From positions 203,428 through 267,427 of the forward strand of contig NZ_LXTT01000026.1 in assembly GCF_001683915.1 (NCBI RefSeq): a stretch of 64,000 nt of DNA, given 5' to 3'. Of the stretch, positions 8,501 to 15,460 are shown piece by piece. Position numbers and translations under genes: made by a program. The DNA is from Allomuricauda sp. CP2A. GTDB taxonomy: Bacteria; Bacteroidota; Bacteroidia; Flavobacteriales; Flavobacteriaceae. The first letter of the stretch is position 1. The number at the start of each line of letters is the position of its first letter. Below the pieces are notes generated by a model. That model was given only the letters and a program-made list of their open reading frames with translations, was not told the DNA's origin and ran no database searches.

Positions 8501-9868
8501 CCCAAAGACTGCGGAGTTCATCATTTTCGTGGCACCTTCCAATGTTATGGTATCCTTGATGGCTTGCGTTTCATTTTTCCCCAGATTGGCAAGCTGTACT
8601 TTCTTTTGGGTAATTTGGAAAGCAATGTATTCCACAATGATGACCGCACCATCTATAATGATACCGAAATCAATCGCACCAAGGCTCAACAAGTTGGCAT
8701 CCACACCAAAAAGGTTCATCAAGGTCAGTGCGAACAGCAAACATAGTGGAATTACCGATGCCACTACAAGGCCCGAACGCCAGTTGCCCAAGAGCAAGAC
8801 CACCACAAAAATGACGATCAAGCAACCCAATATCAAGTTCTCGGTCACGGTAAAAGTGGTTCTGCCAATAAGCTCGCTTCGATCCAGAAAAGGGTTGATG
8901 TAAACGCCTTCGGGCAGTGATTTGGAAATGGCTGCAACTCGTTCCTTAACGGCTTCGATTACCCGTTTGGAATCTGCATCCTTCAGCATCATAATTTGCC
9001 CCAGGACTTTTTCACCCTCACCGTTTCCGGTTATCGCACCAAAGCGCGGGGCACTACCAAAACCTACTTCGGCAAGGTCCTTAATATATATAGGGATGCC
9101 ATTTCTGGTGGTTACCACAATGTTTTCAATATCGGAGAGGCTGCTCACCAAACCTTCGCCTCGAATAAAATAGGCTTGGTTCACTTTTTCGATATAGCCA
9201 CCACCGGTAACACTGTTGTTTTTTTCCAATGCCGTGAAAACCTCCCTGGCGGTAATATTGAAGGCGTTCAATTTTTGGGTTTGAATGGCCACTTCGTATT
9301 GTTTGAGATGACCTCCCCAGGTGTTGACCTCCACAACACCGGGAATTCCGGAAAGTTGTCGTTTTACGATCCAATCTTGGATGGTCCTGAGTTCCGTTGC
9401 ATTGTATTGATCCCTATATCCGGGCTTCACATCCAAAATGTATTGATAGATTTCGCCCAATCCAGTGGTGATCGGCCCCATTTCTGGGCTTCCAAATCCT
9501 TCAGGTATTCGGCTTGATGCAGATTTTATCTTTTCTGCGATAAGTTGTCTGGGCAAATATGTCCCCATATCATCCTCAAAGACGATGGTGACCACCGAAA
9601 GGCCAAACTTGGACACGGAACGGATTTCCTTAACGCCCGGTAAATTTGCCATTTCAAGCTCAACAGGGTAAGTGACAAACTTCTCCATATCTTGTGTGGA
9701 CAAGCTTCTTGATGTTGTTATTACCTGAACTTGGTTGTTGGTGACATCGGGAACAGCCCCAATGGGTATTTGTGATAGTGAGTATAACCCAACTAGGGCT
9801 ATAGCCGCTGTAAAGAGAAGAACAATGAACTTGTTCCTTATACTAAAGTTGATAATTTTTGAAAACAT
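5519..9868 (-). CDS. CzcA-type heavy-metal RND pump fused to a TolC-family outer-membrane channel
   Basis: A 1449-residue fusion. Residues 1-1051 form a complete HME-RND proton antiporter (12 membrane segments, two large periplasmic loops). The TM4 motif is DFGIIIDGAVIIVE, the D-FG-x3-DGA pattern of divalent (Co/Zn/Cd/Ni) pumps rather than that of Cu/Ag CusA. Residues 1052-1449 are a TolC-like outer-membrane factor starting MMKKNTL and carrying its own signal-peptide-like stretch ending SGFSQ, then the helical OEP repeats. M1052 falls at 6715, so internal initiation there could also give a free channel protein. Frame is continuous through the junction, with a basic linker RKRRKERK. The adaptor gene follows at once and a His-rich protein gene precedes. 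Such fusions recur in Bacteroidota. Confidence 0.92.
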   Translation of the reverse strand: MFSKIINFSIRNKFIVLLFTAAIALVGLYSLSQIPIGAVPDVTNNQVQVITTSRSLSTQDMEKFVTYPVELEMANLPGVKEIRSVSKFGLSVVTIVFEDDMGTYLPRQLIAEKIKSASSRIPEGFGSPEMGPITTGLGEIYQYILDVKPGYRDQYNATELRTIQDWIVKRQLSGIPGVVEVNTWGGHLKQYEVAIQTQKLNAFNITAREVFTALEKNNSVTGGGYIEKVNQAYFIRGEGLVSSLSDIENIVVTTRNGIPIYIKDLAEVGFGSAPRFGAITGNGEGEKVLGQIMMLKDADSKRVIEAVKERVAAISKSLPEGVYINPFLDRSELIGRTTFTVTENLILGCLIVIFVVVLLLGNWRSGLVVASVIPLCLLFALTLMNLFGVDANLLSLGAIDFGIIIDGAVIIVEYIAFQITQKKVQLANLGKNETQAIKDTITLEGATKMMNSAVFGQLIILIVFIPILSLSGVEGKMFKPMALTFSFALLGAILLCFTYVPVASAMFLKPSKESAKSISTRLVNWINKQYGPVIEWAMKSKKLVLSLAAALLVGAVLLFSSMGGEFVPTLDEGDFVIQPILKTGTSLAKTVETTTKIEKILLNQFPEVKQVVSRIGAAEVPTDPMSMEESDVIITLKPKDEWVSAKTKDELADKFKEALTVIPGMEVEFTQPIEMRFNELITGVRADIAIKIFGENLETLNKKANEIKDLIQNVEGASDIVVEKVEGLPQMNVSFDRAKIARHGLNIADLNEMISMGFAGKVVGSVFEGERQFDMAVRLDAANRQDISNLKNLYVDIPNGGKIPMSELADITYQKGAAKISRDDTKRRIVVGINVRNRDLQSVVDDVQLLVNENITLPPGYTITYGGQFENLQNAKARLMVAVPIALLLIFIMLYFAFGSVKEALLIFSAIPLSAVGGVLLLWLRDMPFSISAGVGFIALFGIAVLNGIVLIEHFKELKGSDFNSMEDLIKQGTKDRLRAVLLTASAAALGFLPMAVSTNAGAEVQRPLATVVIGGLVTATLLTLVVLPVLYAYTHNIKFRGMRKRRKERKMMKKNTLTVILLLISVSGFSQTKLDLEDLMALCLENNKGIRAESLLVDQAETLKGTAFMFDKTDVYYQYDENNLALNGAPLKVFGAQQQFEFPTVYGAKNRLQKSNYELQKSSFEIKKKQLYQNLSIAYYQYQTLNQKAKLYSTLDSIYSKFAHAANRRFELGETNYLEKVTATAKQRQIMNTYSKIKQQLLTTYNQIVSLVQIEDTLEIVDEEPQKLRVLNAQGMLETETSFLDNRQELSNAQKSLEENRLLPDLNLEYFQGTNKGLGTSLYGIQLGVRIPLFFFGHSSKVKSSKIQTKITEMQNTEITVAMNQRYKTLLGQLEQQAKELSYYEDEGGQLSDQILKAASGNFQNGEIDFFQYIQSLENAYDIQLNYLDVLNQYNQTVIAINYLTITL

Positions 9869-9922
9869 GATTCATAGAAATGATAGCATTATTAATATGG
9901 AATAAGGCCTGCTAAAAAGGTG

Positions 9923-9937
9923 TTCAGCAAAGCTGAA
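9923..9937 (-). terminator. Small hairpin between His-rich gene and pump gene
   Basis: TTCAGC-AAA-GCTGAA is a 6-bp perfect stem just downstream of the His-rich gene stop. On the minus strand it is followed by CACC then a short T-run. It could attenuate transcription into the pump gene or be an mRNA processing structure. The stem is weak. Confidence 0.3.
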
Positions 9938-9947
9938 AAACTATGAA

Positions 9948-10346
9948 CTATGCGAATTTAGGCGGCTGGAAAGGGCCATCTCCCCAAATCAGGGAGTAGA
10001 ATATTTGATAATGAAAATTGCCTTTAGTGGTAACGGGAATCTCAGAGCGTGAATTGATAAAATTATCTGACCCTAGAACAAAAACCAAAGGCTGCGCACA
10101 TTGGGTTTGATGCTGAAAAGGTAGCTTCTCATGTTCTTTCTGTTCCTCTTGATGTTTTTCGCTGTGTGAAGCCTTGAGTTCCCCGTAATGCTTGGAAACA
10201 AAAACCATAAAATTATCACCATATTCCTCGTTGTGGAATTGGTAGTGCTCAACAAGTTGCCCAAGTTCAACCAAATCCTTAAAATGGATGTTGACGCTTT
10301 GGAGCAAAATGAGCAATGCGGTACCTATGATAACTATTTTATTCAT
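9948..10346 (-). CDS. Small His-rich secreted or membrane-anchored protein of the efflux operon
   Basis: A 132-residue protein. The first about 20 residues are hydrophobic (MNKIVIIGTALLILLQSVN) and read as a signal peptide or membrane anchor. The body is rich in His, Glu and Lys, with HSEKHQEEQKEHEKLPFQHQ at about residues 61-80 and further His at the N-terminal side (HYQFHNEEY). No catalytic family is recognised. It is the first gene of the operon with the pump fusion and adaptor on the same strand, so a periplasmic metal-binding or sensing role is inferred. Proteins of this size and composition are often seen ahead of CzcA genes in flavobacteria and carry no assigned function. Confidence 0.75.
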   Translation of the reverse strand: MNKIVIIGTALLILLQSVNIHFKDLVELGQLVEHYQFHNEEYGDNFMVFVSKHYGELKASHSEKHQEEQKEHEKLPFQHQTQCAQPLVFVLGSDNFINSRSEIPVTTKGNFHYQIFYSLIWGDGPFQPPKFA

Positions 10347-10405
10347 CCTAGCACTGTAAAATTACGAATAATACGTTGCAGGATAAACACTTGGGGTCAA
10401 TTTAG

Positions 10406-10418
10406 AATGAGTCTCATT
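10406..10418. promoter_or_regulatory. 13-bp perfect palindrome upstream of the metal efflux operon
   Basis: AATGAGTCTCATT is a perfect inverted repeat (6-bp arms, one central base) lying about 60 bp upstream of the His-rich gene start, which heads the efflux operon. It is in the right place for an operator. No regulator gene adjoins this operon, so the protein that would bind is unknown. Confidence 0.35.
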
Positions 10419-10423
10419 TTTAA

Positions 10424-10448
10424 AAACCATGAGGCCCTACTGGGCCTC
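10424..10448 (-). terminator. Rho-independent terminator of the BNR-repeat gene
   Basis: GAGGCCC-TACT-GGGCCTC (10431-10448) is a 7-bp GC-rich stem overlapping the stop codon of the minus-strand BNR gene. It is followed on that strand by ATGG and a T-run. Confidence 0.6.
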
Positions 10449-13400
10449 GATAGTTGAAATTCCGTTATCTTTTAAAACAGTGTTTACTTTGGGCAGGTCT
10501 TTTTCAAGTATGTTGTTGAGTTTGGCCATATGACCGTCCAATTCCTCCGTGAACTCATCAAAAACCACATAAGCAGCATCCGTTGGTCTGGCATCACCGG
10601 TCTCAATACTGCGTTGCAACGCGTTGAATCTATTGTTCAGCTTTATGGGAAAGTTCAAAGGGTCCTGTCCCGATTGGTTTTTGGTTTGATAGAGATCTTC
10701 TTCTATTTCGGTCAGGCTTTCCATAAAATCTTCGGATAGGTTTTTAAACTTTCTGCTGGAAACACCTTTGCCCAAACTATCCAATTGTTTGCGGATACTT
10801 CTGATTTTGATTACCGCTTCGTTGGCGGTGGTGGCTTTCTCCGTGATTTTGGAAGCCAATTCAAACTGTTCTTGAAGGTCTTGCGCGGTCACTCCCTTTA
10901 AATTTGGGTTCATCGTAATCTTGAAAGGAGCGGTTTCCACCACTTCATCACCTATTTTCATATTGATTTTATAAGTTCCCAATGGTGCTATTGGACCTCT
11001 ATCGGCCTTGGCGCCCCAGATAATAATGCCGTCAAATGTAGTGGGGCCCGGGTAGCGAAGGTTCCATGCAAAGTTGTTCAACCCTTTTGCCGTGGTGGGT
11101 TTGGTGCTGGCATTTCCGCCCCACCAAGAGGACTCGGCCTTTTCTTCATATTTGGGTTTATTTCCTCCAAAAGAATCGATAAGATTGTCATTGGCATCCA
11201 AAATTTCAAAGGTAATGGTGTCCACTTGCTCCTGAAGGTGGTACTGGAAAGTGGCATCATAAATGCCCCTGATGGCATCTGTGGGTTTGAATAGTGTTTG
11301 TTTTTTGTTCATCAATTCTTCTGAATATTCTCGGAACGGTTGAATATCATCCAAAATCCAAAAACCTCTACCATGGGAGCCCAGCACCACATCGTTGTCC
11401 TTGATGACCAGATCCCGGATGGGGGTGTCAGGCAAGTTCAATTGAAGCGATTGCCATTGTTCACCATCGTTTATGGAGAAATAAACCCCATGTTCGGTAG
11501 CTAGGAACAATAGCCCTTTCCTTTGGTGGTCTTCCCGAATGGCACGGGCAAAATGCCCGGATGCTATTCCGGTGATGATCTTGGTCCATGTTTTTCCATA
11601 ATCATGCGTTTTGAAGACATAAGGCTCCCTGTCATCCACTTGGTACCTGTTGGCGGCCACATATAAGGTTCCAGGATTGTGAATGGATTCATCAATAATG
11701 CTCACCCTTGAAAACTTTGGCAAAGCTTCAGGAGTAATATCGGTCCAGTTTTTACCACCATCGCGGGTAATGTGGATTTTTCCATCGTCCGATCCTGCCC
11801 AGATGGTGTTGATATCATGATTGGATGGTGCCAAAGCAAACACCGTGGCATAGATTTCTGGCCCGTTCATGTCCATGGTGATCACACCTCCTGTTTTGCC
11901 CAAGGTTTCCGGGTCGGCATAGGTAAGATCTGGACTGATTTTTTCCCAAGTCTGCCCATCGTTGGTAGTCTTCCAAACGTGCTGCGAACAAGTGTACATT
12001 ACATTGGGGTCTTTTGGTGCGAACATGATGGGGAAGGTCCATTGCCAACGTTCCGGGAGGGCACTTGCTGGCTCTCCGGAGAAAAACCGTGGATACACCT
12101 GAATATCCCTGACCTGTCCATTGCTCCGGTCATATCTTGTGAGCAAAGCTCCTTGGCTTCCCGCATAAAAAATATCTGGGTTGGTAGGGCTTTGGGTGAT
12201 CCAACCACTTTCACCACCCCCCACGGCATAGTACCATCCGTGGTTGGGTCCGCGAGCTTGCATGAAATCCCATCCATCGCTCGGCATGGCCAAGGTAGAA
12301 TTGTCCTGTTGCGCTCCCACTACATGATAGGGGACATCGCTGGTGGCCATTACATGATAAAATTGTGAGGTGGGATAGTCCTGCTCGGTCCACGTTTTAC
12401 CTCCGTTTATACTTACTACACCACCCCCATCGTTGGAACTTATCATCCTATCGGGATTATTGGGGTCGATCCAAAGATCATGATTATCGCTGTGGGGCAC
12501 TTCAATTTCAGTGTCGAAGGTTTTGCCACCATCCGTAGATTTAAAGAAACCAACGTTCAACCCATAAACCACATCTTTATCCTTTGGGTCGGCATAAATT
12601 CTGGAATAGTAAAAGGCGCGTTGCCTCAATTTGCGTTCGTTGTTGGTGAGTTCCCACGTTTTTCCTGCATCATCCGAACGGAAAACACCGCCTTCATTGG
12701 CCTCTACAATGGCCCAAACCCGGTTGGAGTCCACAGGGGAAACCGTTACCCCAATTTTACCAATAGGCCCCTTGGGCATCCCCGGGTTTTGGGTAAGGTC
12801 GGTCCACGTTTCACCACCGTCGGTGGATTTCCATAATTTACAATCTGGTCCGCCACCCCACATTTTCCAAGCTTTCCTGTACACTTGCCATGTGCTGGCA
12901 TACAAGATATTGGGATTATTTCGATCTATGATCAAATCAGCAGCACCCGCTTTGTCACTGACATACAATACTTTTTTCCAAGTTTTACCTCCGTCTGTGC
13001 TTTTGAACACGCCGCGTTCCTCATTTTCGCCATACGGATGCCCAAGAGCTGCCACATAAACAATATTTTCGTTGGTGGGGTCTACTCGAACCCTTGAAAT
13101 GGCTTGGGTTTCTTCCAAACCAAGGTGGGTCCAAGTCTTTCCACCATCCGTTGTTTTATAAACCCCATCGCCTTGGGTAATGCTTCCCCGCAATTGGGTT
13201 TCGCCCATTCCAATGTAAACCACATCGGGATTGGTTTCAGCAACCGCAACGGCACCCACGGAGGAACTTGATATCTGCCCATCGGTCACACATTCCCAAG
13301 TATTTCCACCGTCTATGGTTTTCCATAAACCGCCTCCAGTGGCACCAAAATAGTATTCGTTGGGTCTGGAAGGGCTTCCAGCACACCCCAAGGTTCTACC

Positions 13401-13559
13401 TCCACGATCGGGGCCGATATTCCGCCATTCAAAACCGCTATAAAAACTGGTGTCAACAGCTATGGTATTTTGGGCATTTTGTATTTGAACAAGAAACATT
13501 GAAAGGAGACAAGGGAGAAATACCCGCATCTTCATTGAGGTTGGTTGAGATTTCATCAT
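10437..13559 (-). CDS. Large secreted BNR/sortilin-type beta-propeller protein
   Basis: About 1040 residues. ATG at 13559 was chosen; an upstream ATG at 13586 and a downstream one at 13535 (MKMRVF, directly before the hydrophobic core) are alternatives. After the signal peptide come many BNR/Asp-box repeats of the form S-T-D-G-G-K-T-W (for example KTTDGGKTW, KSTDGGETW, KTTNDGQTW) over roughly residues 40-740, which would form one or two beta-propellers as in VPS10/sortilin and sialidase-like proteins. A C-terminal part (about 790-1040) has a beta domain and a helical tail. Annotation pipelines often call this family 'glycosyl hydrolase', but no sialidase catalytic set is visible. It is monocistronic, with its own terminator. 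Confidence 0.85.
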   Translation of the reverse strand: MMKSQPTSMKMRVFLPCLLSMFLVQIQNAQNTIAVDTSFYSGFEWRNIGPDRGGRTLGCAGSPSRPNEYYFGATGGGLWKTIDGGNTWECVTDGQISSSSVGAVAVAETNPDVVYIGMGETQLRGSITQGDGVYKTTDGGKTWTHLGLEETQAISRVRVDPTNENIVYVAALGHPYGENEERGVFKSTDGGKTWKKVLYVSDKAGAADLIIDRNNPNILYASTWQVYRKAWKMWGGGPDCKLWKSTDGGETWTDLTQNPGMPKGPIGKIGVTVSPVDSNRVWAIVEANEGGVFRSDDAGKTWELTNNERKLRQRAFYYSRIYADPKDKDVVYGLNVGFFKSTDGGKTFDTEIEVPHSDNHDLWIDPNNPDRMISSNDGGGVVSINGGKTWTEQDYPTSQFYHVMATSDVPYHVVGAQQDNSTLAMPSDGWDFMQARGPNHGWYYAVGGGESGWITQSPTNPDIFYAGSQGALLTRYDRSNGQVRDIQVYPRFFSGEPASALPERWQWTFPIMFAPKDPNVMYTCSQHVWKTTNDGQTWEKISPDLTYADPETLGKTGGVITMDMNGPEIYATVFALAPSNHDINTIWAGSDDGKIHITRDGGKNWTDITPEALPKFSRVSIIDESIHNPGTLYVAANRYQVDDREPYVFKTHDYGKTWTKIITGIASGHFARAIREDHQRKGLLFLATEHGVYFSINDGEQWQSLQLNLPDTPIRDLVIKDNDVVLGSHGRGFWILDDIQPFREYSEELMNKKQTLFKPTDAIRGIYDATFQYHLQEQVDTITFEILDANDNLIDSFGGNKPKYEEKAESSWWGGNASTKPTTAKGLNNFAWNLRYPGPTTFDGIIIWGAKADRGPIAPLGTYKINMKIGDEVVETAPFKITMNPNLKGVTAQDLQEQFELASKITEKATTANEAVIKIRSIRKQLDSLGKGVSSRKFKNLSEDFMESLTEIEEDLYQTKNQSGQDPLNFPIKLNNRFNALQRSIETGDARPTDAAYVVFDEFTEELDGHMAKLNNILEKDLPKVNTVLKDNGISTIEAQ

Positions 13560-13630
13560 GGAATTTTGAGTTGAGTCGTTAGTCAAAACCCCAATTTACT
13601 CAAACTTTTTGAATTGGATGGGTGCTCCCA

Positions 13631-14122
13631 TCATAGTTCTGGATCGTCATAATTGAGTCCAGGTGGATTAAAGAGTCCCCAACGGTCCAACGTGTAGTTC
13701 CAAGGGTCAAAAGTTTGTACCCATTCGGCAAATAAGATTCTGAATTCCTCAATTTCTTTTCGCAACAACTCAAGATACTCGGTATGTTTGAAACCCCACA
13801 TTTCCAGCCCTGAACAGCCAGTCTGGATTTCGTGGGCGGCTTTTCTGATTAGGGTGGCGTTTTCCATACGGATGGCATAGAGATCACCTCCCTCGGCCCC
13901 TGCAATTTTGGGGCAAATGAGCATGGCATCGTTCCGCAGTTGTTCGGCGTGGTGACGCAACAGGCCCAATTCCGTTTCTTCGAGAGACGCATACTCCTCC
14001 TCATCATTTACCAAGGAAGCAATTTTATCAGCTAGGTCAAAAATGAGCCACCCTTTTTTGTAAATGGGCATTTTTTCAAATTCCTCGCTGCTTTTGCCGG
14101 GTTCATCATTGTCTTCAAACAT
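13631..14122 (-). CDS. Conserved hypothetical acidic protein
   Basis: A 163-residue soluble protein without signal peptide. It is acidic and largely helical (EEEYASLEETELGLLRHHAEQLRNDA and similar stretches) with a Trp-rich C-terminus (WVQTFDPWNYTLDRWGLFNPPG). No domain family is recognised. It lies six bases downstream of another hypothetical gene and that in turn four bases from an SDR gene, all on the minus strand, so the three are probably co-transcribed. Coding status is supported by the tight packing and absence of a competing frame, not by a known fold. Confidence 0.75.
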   Translation of the reverse strand: MFEDNDEPGKSSEEFEKMPIYKKGWLIFDLADKIASLVNDEEEYASLEETELGLLRHHAEQLRNDAMLICPKIAGAEGGDLYAIRMENATLIRKAAHEIQTGCSGLEMWGFKHTEYLELLRKEIEEFRILFAEWVQTFDPWNYTLDRWGLFNPPGLNYDDPEL

Positions 14123-14128
14123 GGTTTT

Positions 14129-14605
14129 TTAGTGATTTAACTGTTGTAAAATTAGCCCGTAATCGTGCTGGAGATCTTCATGAAGTGTGGGTATTTTTTT
14201 TCGGATGTAGTCCAATTGTCGGCTATACAGATTATGGAGTGCCATATTTTTGCGAATGGAAGGGGTAAAGGCATTCAGTTTTTGGCAGAAATATAGGAGC
14301 AGTTCCACTTCCGTTGCCTTATTTCCAGAGTAGCGAATGTACTTTTTGATGGTGCGAAGTATTTTCCGAACACTTTTTTTGATGTAGAAGTAGCTTTTGA
14401 TGTTGATTTCAGCAAACATTCCATCCACCTCTTCTTTTACGGTTTCAATATAACCTTCCTCATTGTCAGCCTCAAAAAGCAAATAGGTGAGCAGTTCCTT
14501 GTTCTCTTTTTTGAATCGGGCCAAGCGCAAGCAGAGTTGCAACACCTCATCTTGGGATTTAAACTGGAGTTCCTTTTTCAATTGGGCAACGGTGGCAGCC
14601 TTCAT
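14129..14605 (-). CDS. Conserved hypothetical helical protein
   Basis: A 158-residue basic, helical, cytoplasmic protein (Lys/Leu-rich; AQLKKELQFKSQDEVLQLCL near the start, RKILRTIKKYIRYSG in the middle). There is no signal peptide or membrane segment and no recognised family. It sits between an SDR gene (gap of three bases) and the acidic hypothetical, on the same strand. The opposite charge of the two hypothetical proteins (this one basic, its downstream neighbour acidic) hints that they could interact, which is speculation. Confidence 0.75.
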   Translation of the reverse strand: MKAATVAQLKKELQFKSQDEVLQLCLRLARFKKENKELLTYLLFEADNEEGYIETVKEEVDGMFAEINIKSYFYIKKSVRKILRTIKKYIRYSGNKATEVELLLYFCQKLNAFTPSIRKNMALHNLYSRQLDYIRKKIPTLHEDLQHDYGLILQQLNH

Positions 14606-14608
14606 AGA

Positions 14609-15367
14609 TTAACTTCTTAGGTATGATGCTCCGTTCACATCGATGATAGTCCCTGAAGAGTAGGCCGCTCCGTCCGAAGCCAAAAACAAAATGGCATGGG
14701 CCACTTCCTCTGGACGGGCCATTCGCTTAAAGGGGGATTCACGGAGGAGATTTTCACGTTCTTCAGGGGTGAGGGTCTTTGCTGCCATTTCGGTTTCTGT
14801 AAATCCAGGGGCAACGACCCCAACATAAATATTGTGTGGCGCCAATTTTTTGGCCAAGGATTGACTCATGGAATTCAACGCAGCTTTGCTGGCCCCGTAA
14901 GCAGGCTTGGTGGGCTCGCCACGGAAAGCTCCCCGCGAGGAAACATTCACAATATGTCCGCCACCCGATTTTATCATGGCCTGAGCACCCCAATAACAAA
15001 GATTGGCCGCAGCAAAGAGGTTGGTTTCAAAGGTCTTTTCCCAAGCGGTGGTCCAATGGTCAAAATCCACCGAATCAATTTCATGAAAAATGGAAATCCC
15101 TGCGTTGTTCACTAACACGTCCAATTGGCCATAGGCTTTTACAAAATCTTCAATAAGGGCTTTGGTTTCCTTTTTTTGGGAAATGTCCCGTTTAAAAAGT
15201 TGATGGCCTTCCCCGGGCAGCTCCTTCAAAGTGAGTTGGGCCGCTTCATCATTGCTTCTATAATTGAGACCCACTTTGGCCCCTTTTTGGGCAAAGGCGA
15301 TGGCCGTGGCTTTTCCGATGCCTCGGGAGGCCCCAGTGATGAAAACATTTTTATTGGTAAAATCCAT
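14609..15367 (-). CDS. Short-chain dehydrogenase/reductase (SDR)
   Basis: A 252-residue classical SDR. The cofactor motif TGASRGIG is at residues 11-18, NNAG at about 87-90, and the catalytic set is S144, Y157, K161 (YGASK). The length matches FabG-type enzymes, and the residues after the beta2 strand (NYRSND) suggest NADP(H) preference. Substrate is unknown; annotators may name it a 3-oxoacyl-ACP reductase, but the two downstream genes give no fatty-acid context. It is the first gene of a three-gene minus-strand set. Confidence 0.88.
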   Translation of the reverse strand: MDFTNKNVFITGASRGIGKATAIAFAQKGAKVGLNYRSNDEAAQLTLKELPGEGHQLFKRDISQKKETKALIEDFVKAYGQLDVLVNNAGISIFHEIDSVDFDHWTTAWEKTFETNLFAAANLCYWGAQAMIKSGGGHIVNVSSRGAFRGEPTKPAYGASKAALNSMSQSLAKKLAPHNIYVGVVAPGFTETEMAAKTLTPEERENLLRESPFKRMARPEEVAHAILFLASDGAAYSSGTIIDVNGASYLRS

Positions 15368-15408
15368 ACTATTAAATTGCTTTTCAAAGATAATAGGAAA
15401 GTATCGTC

Positions 15409-15439
15409 TTGAATCCTAAATGGAATTGCATTACTTTTA
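15409..15439 (+). promoter_or_regulatory. Candidate Bacteroidota-type promoter of the S9 peptidase gene
   Basis: TTG at 15409-15411, a 20-base spacer, then TACTTTTA at 15432-15439, one mismatch from the TAnnTTTG -7 box. The peptidase ATG follows 21 bases later. Confidence 0.45.
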
Positions 15440-15460
15440 AAAACTTCAAAAATCAGAACA

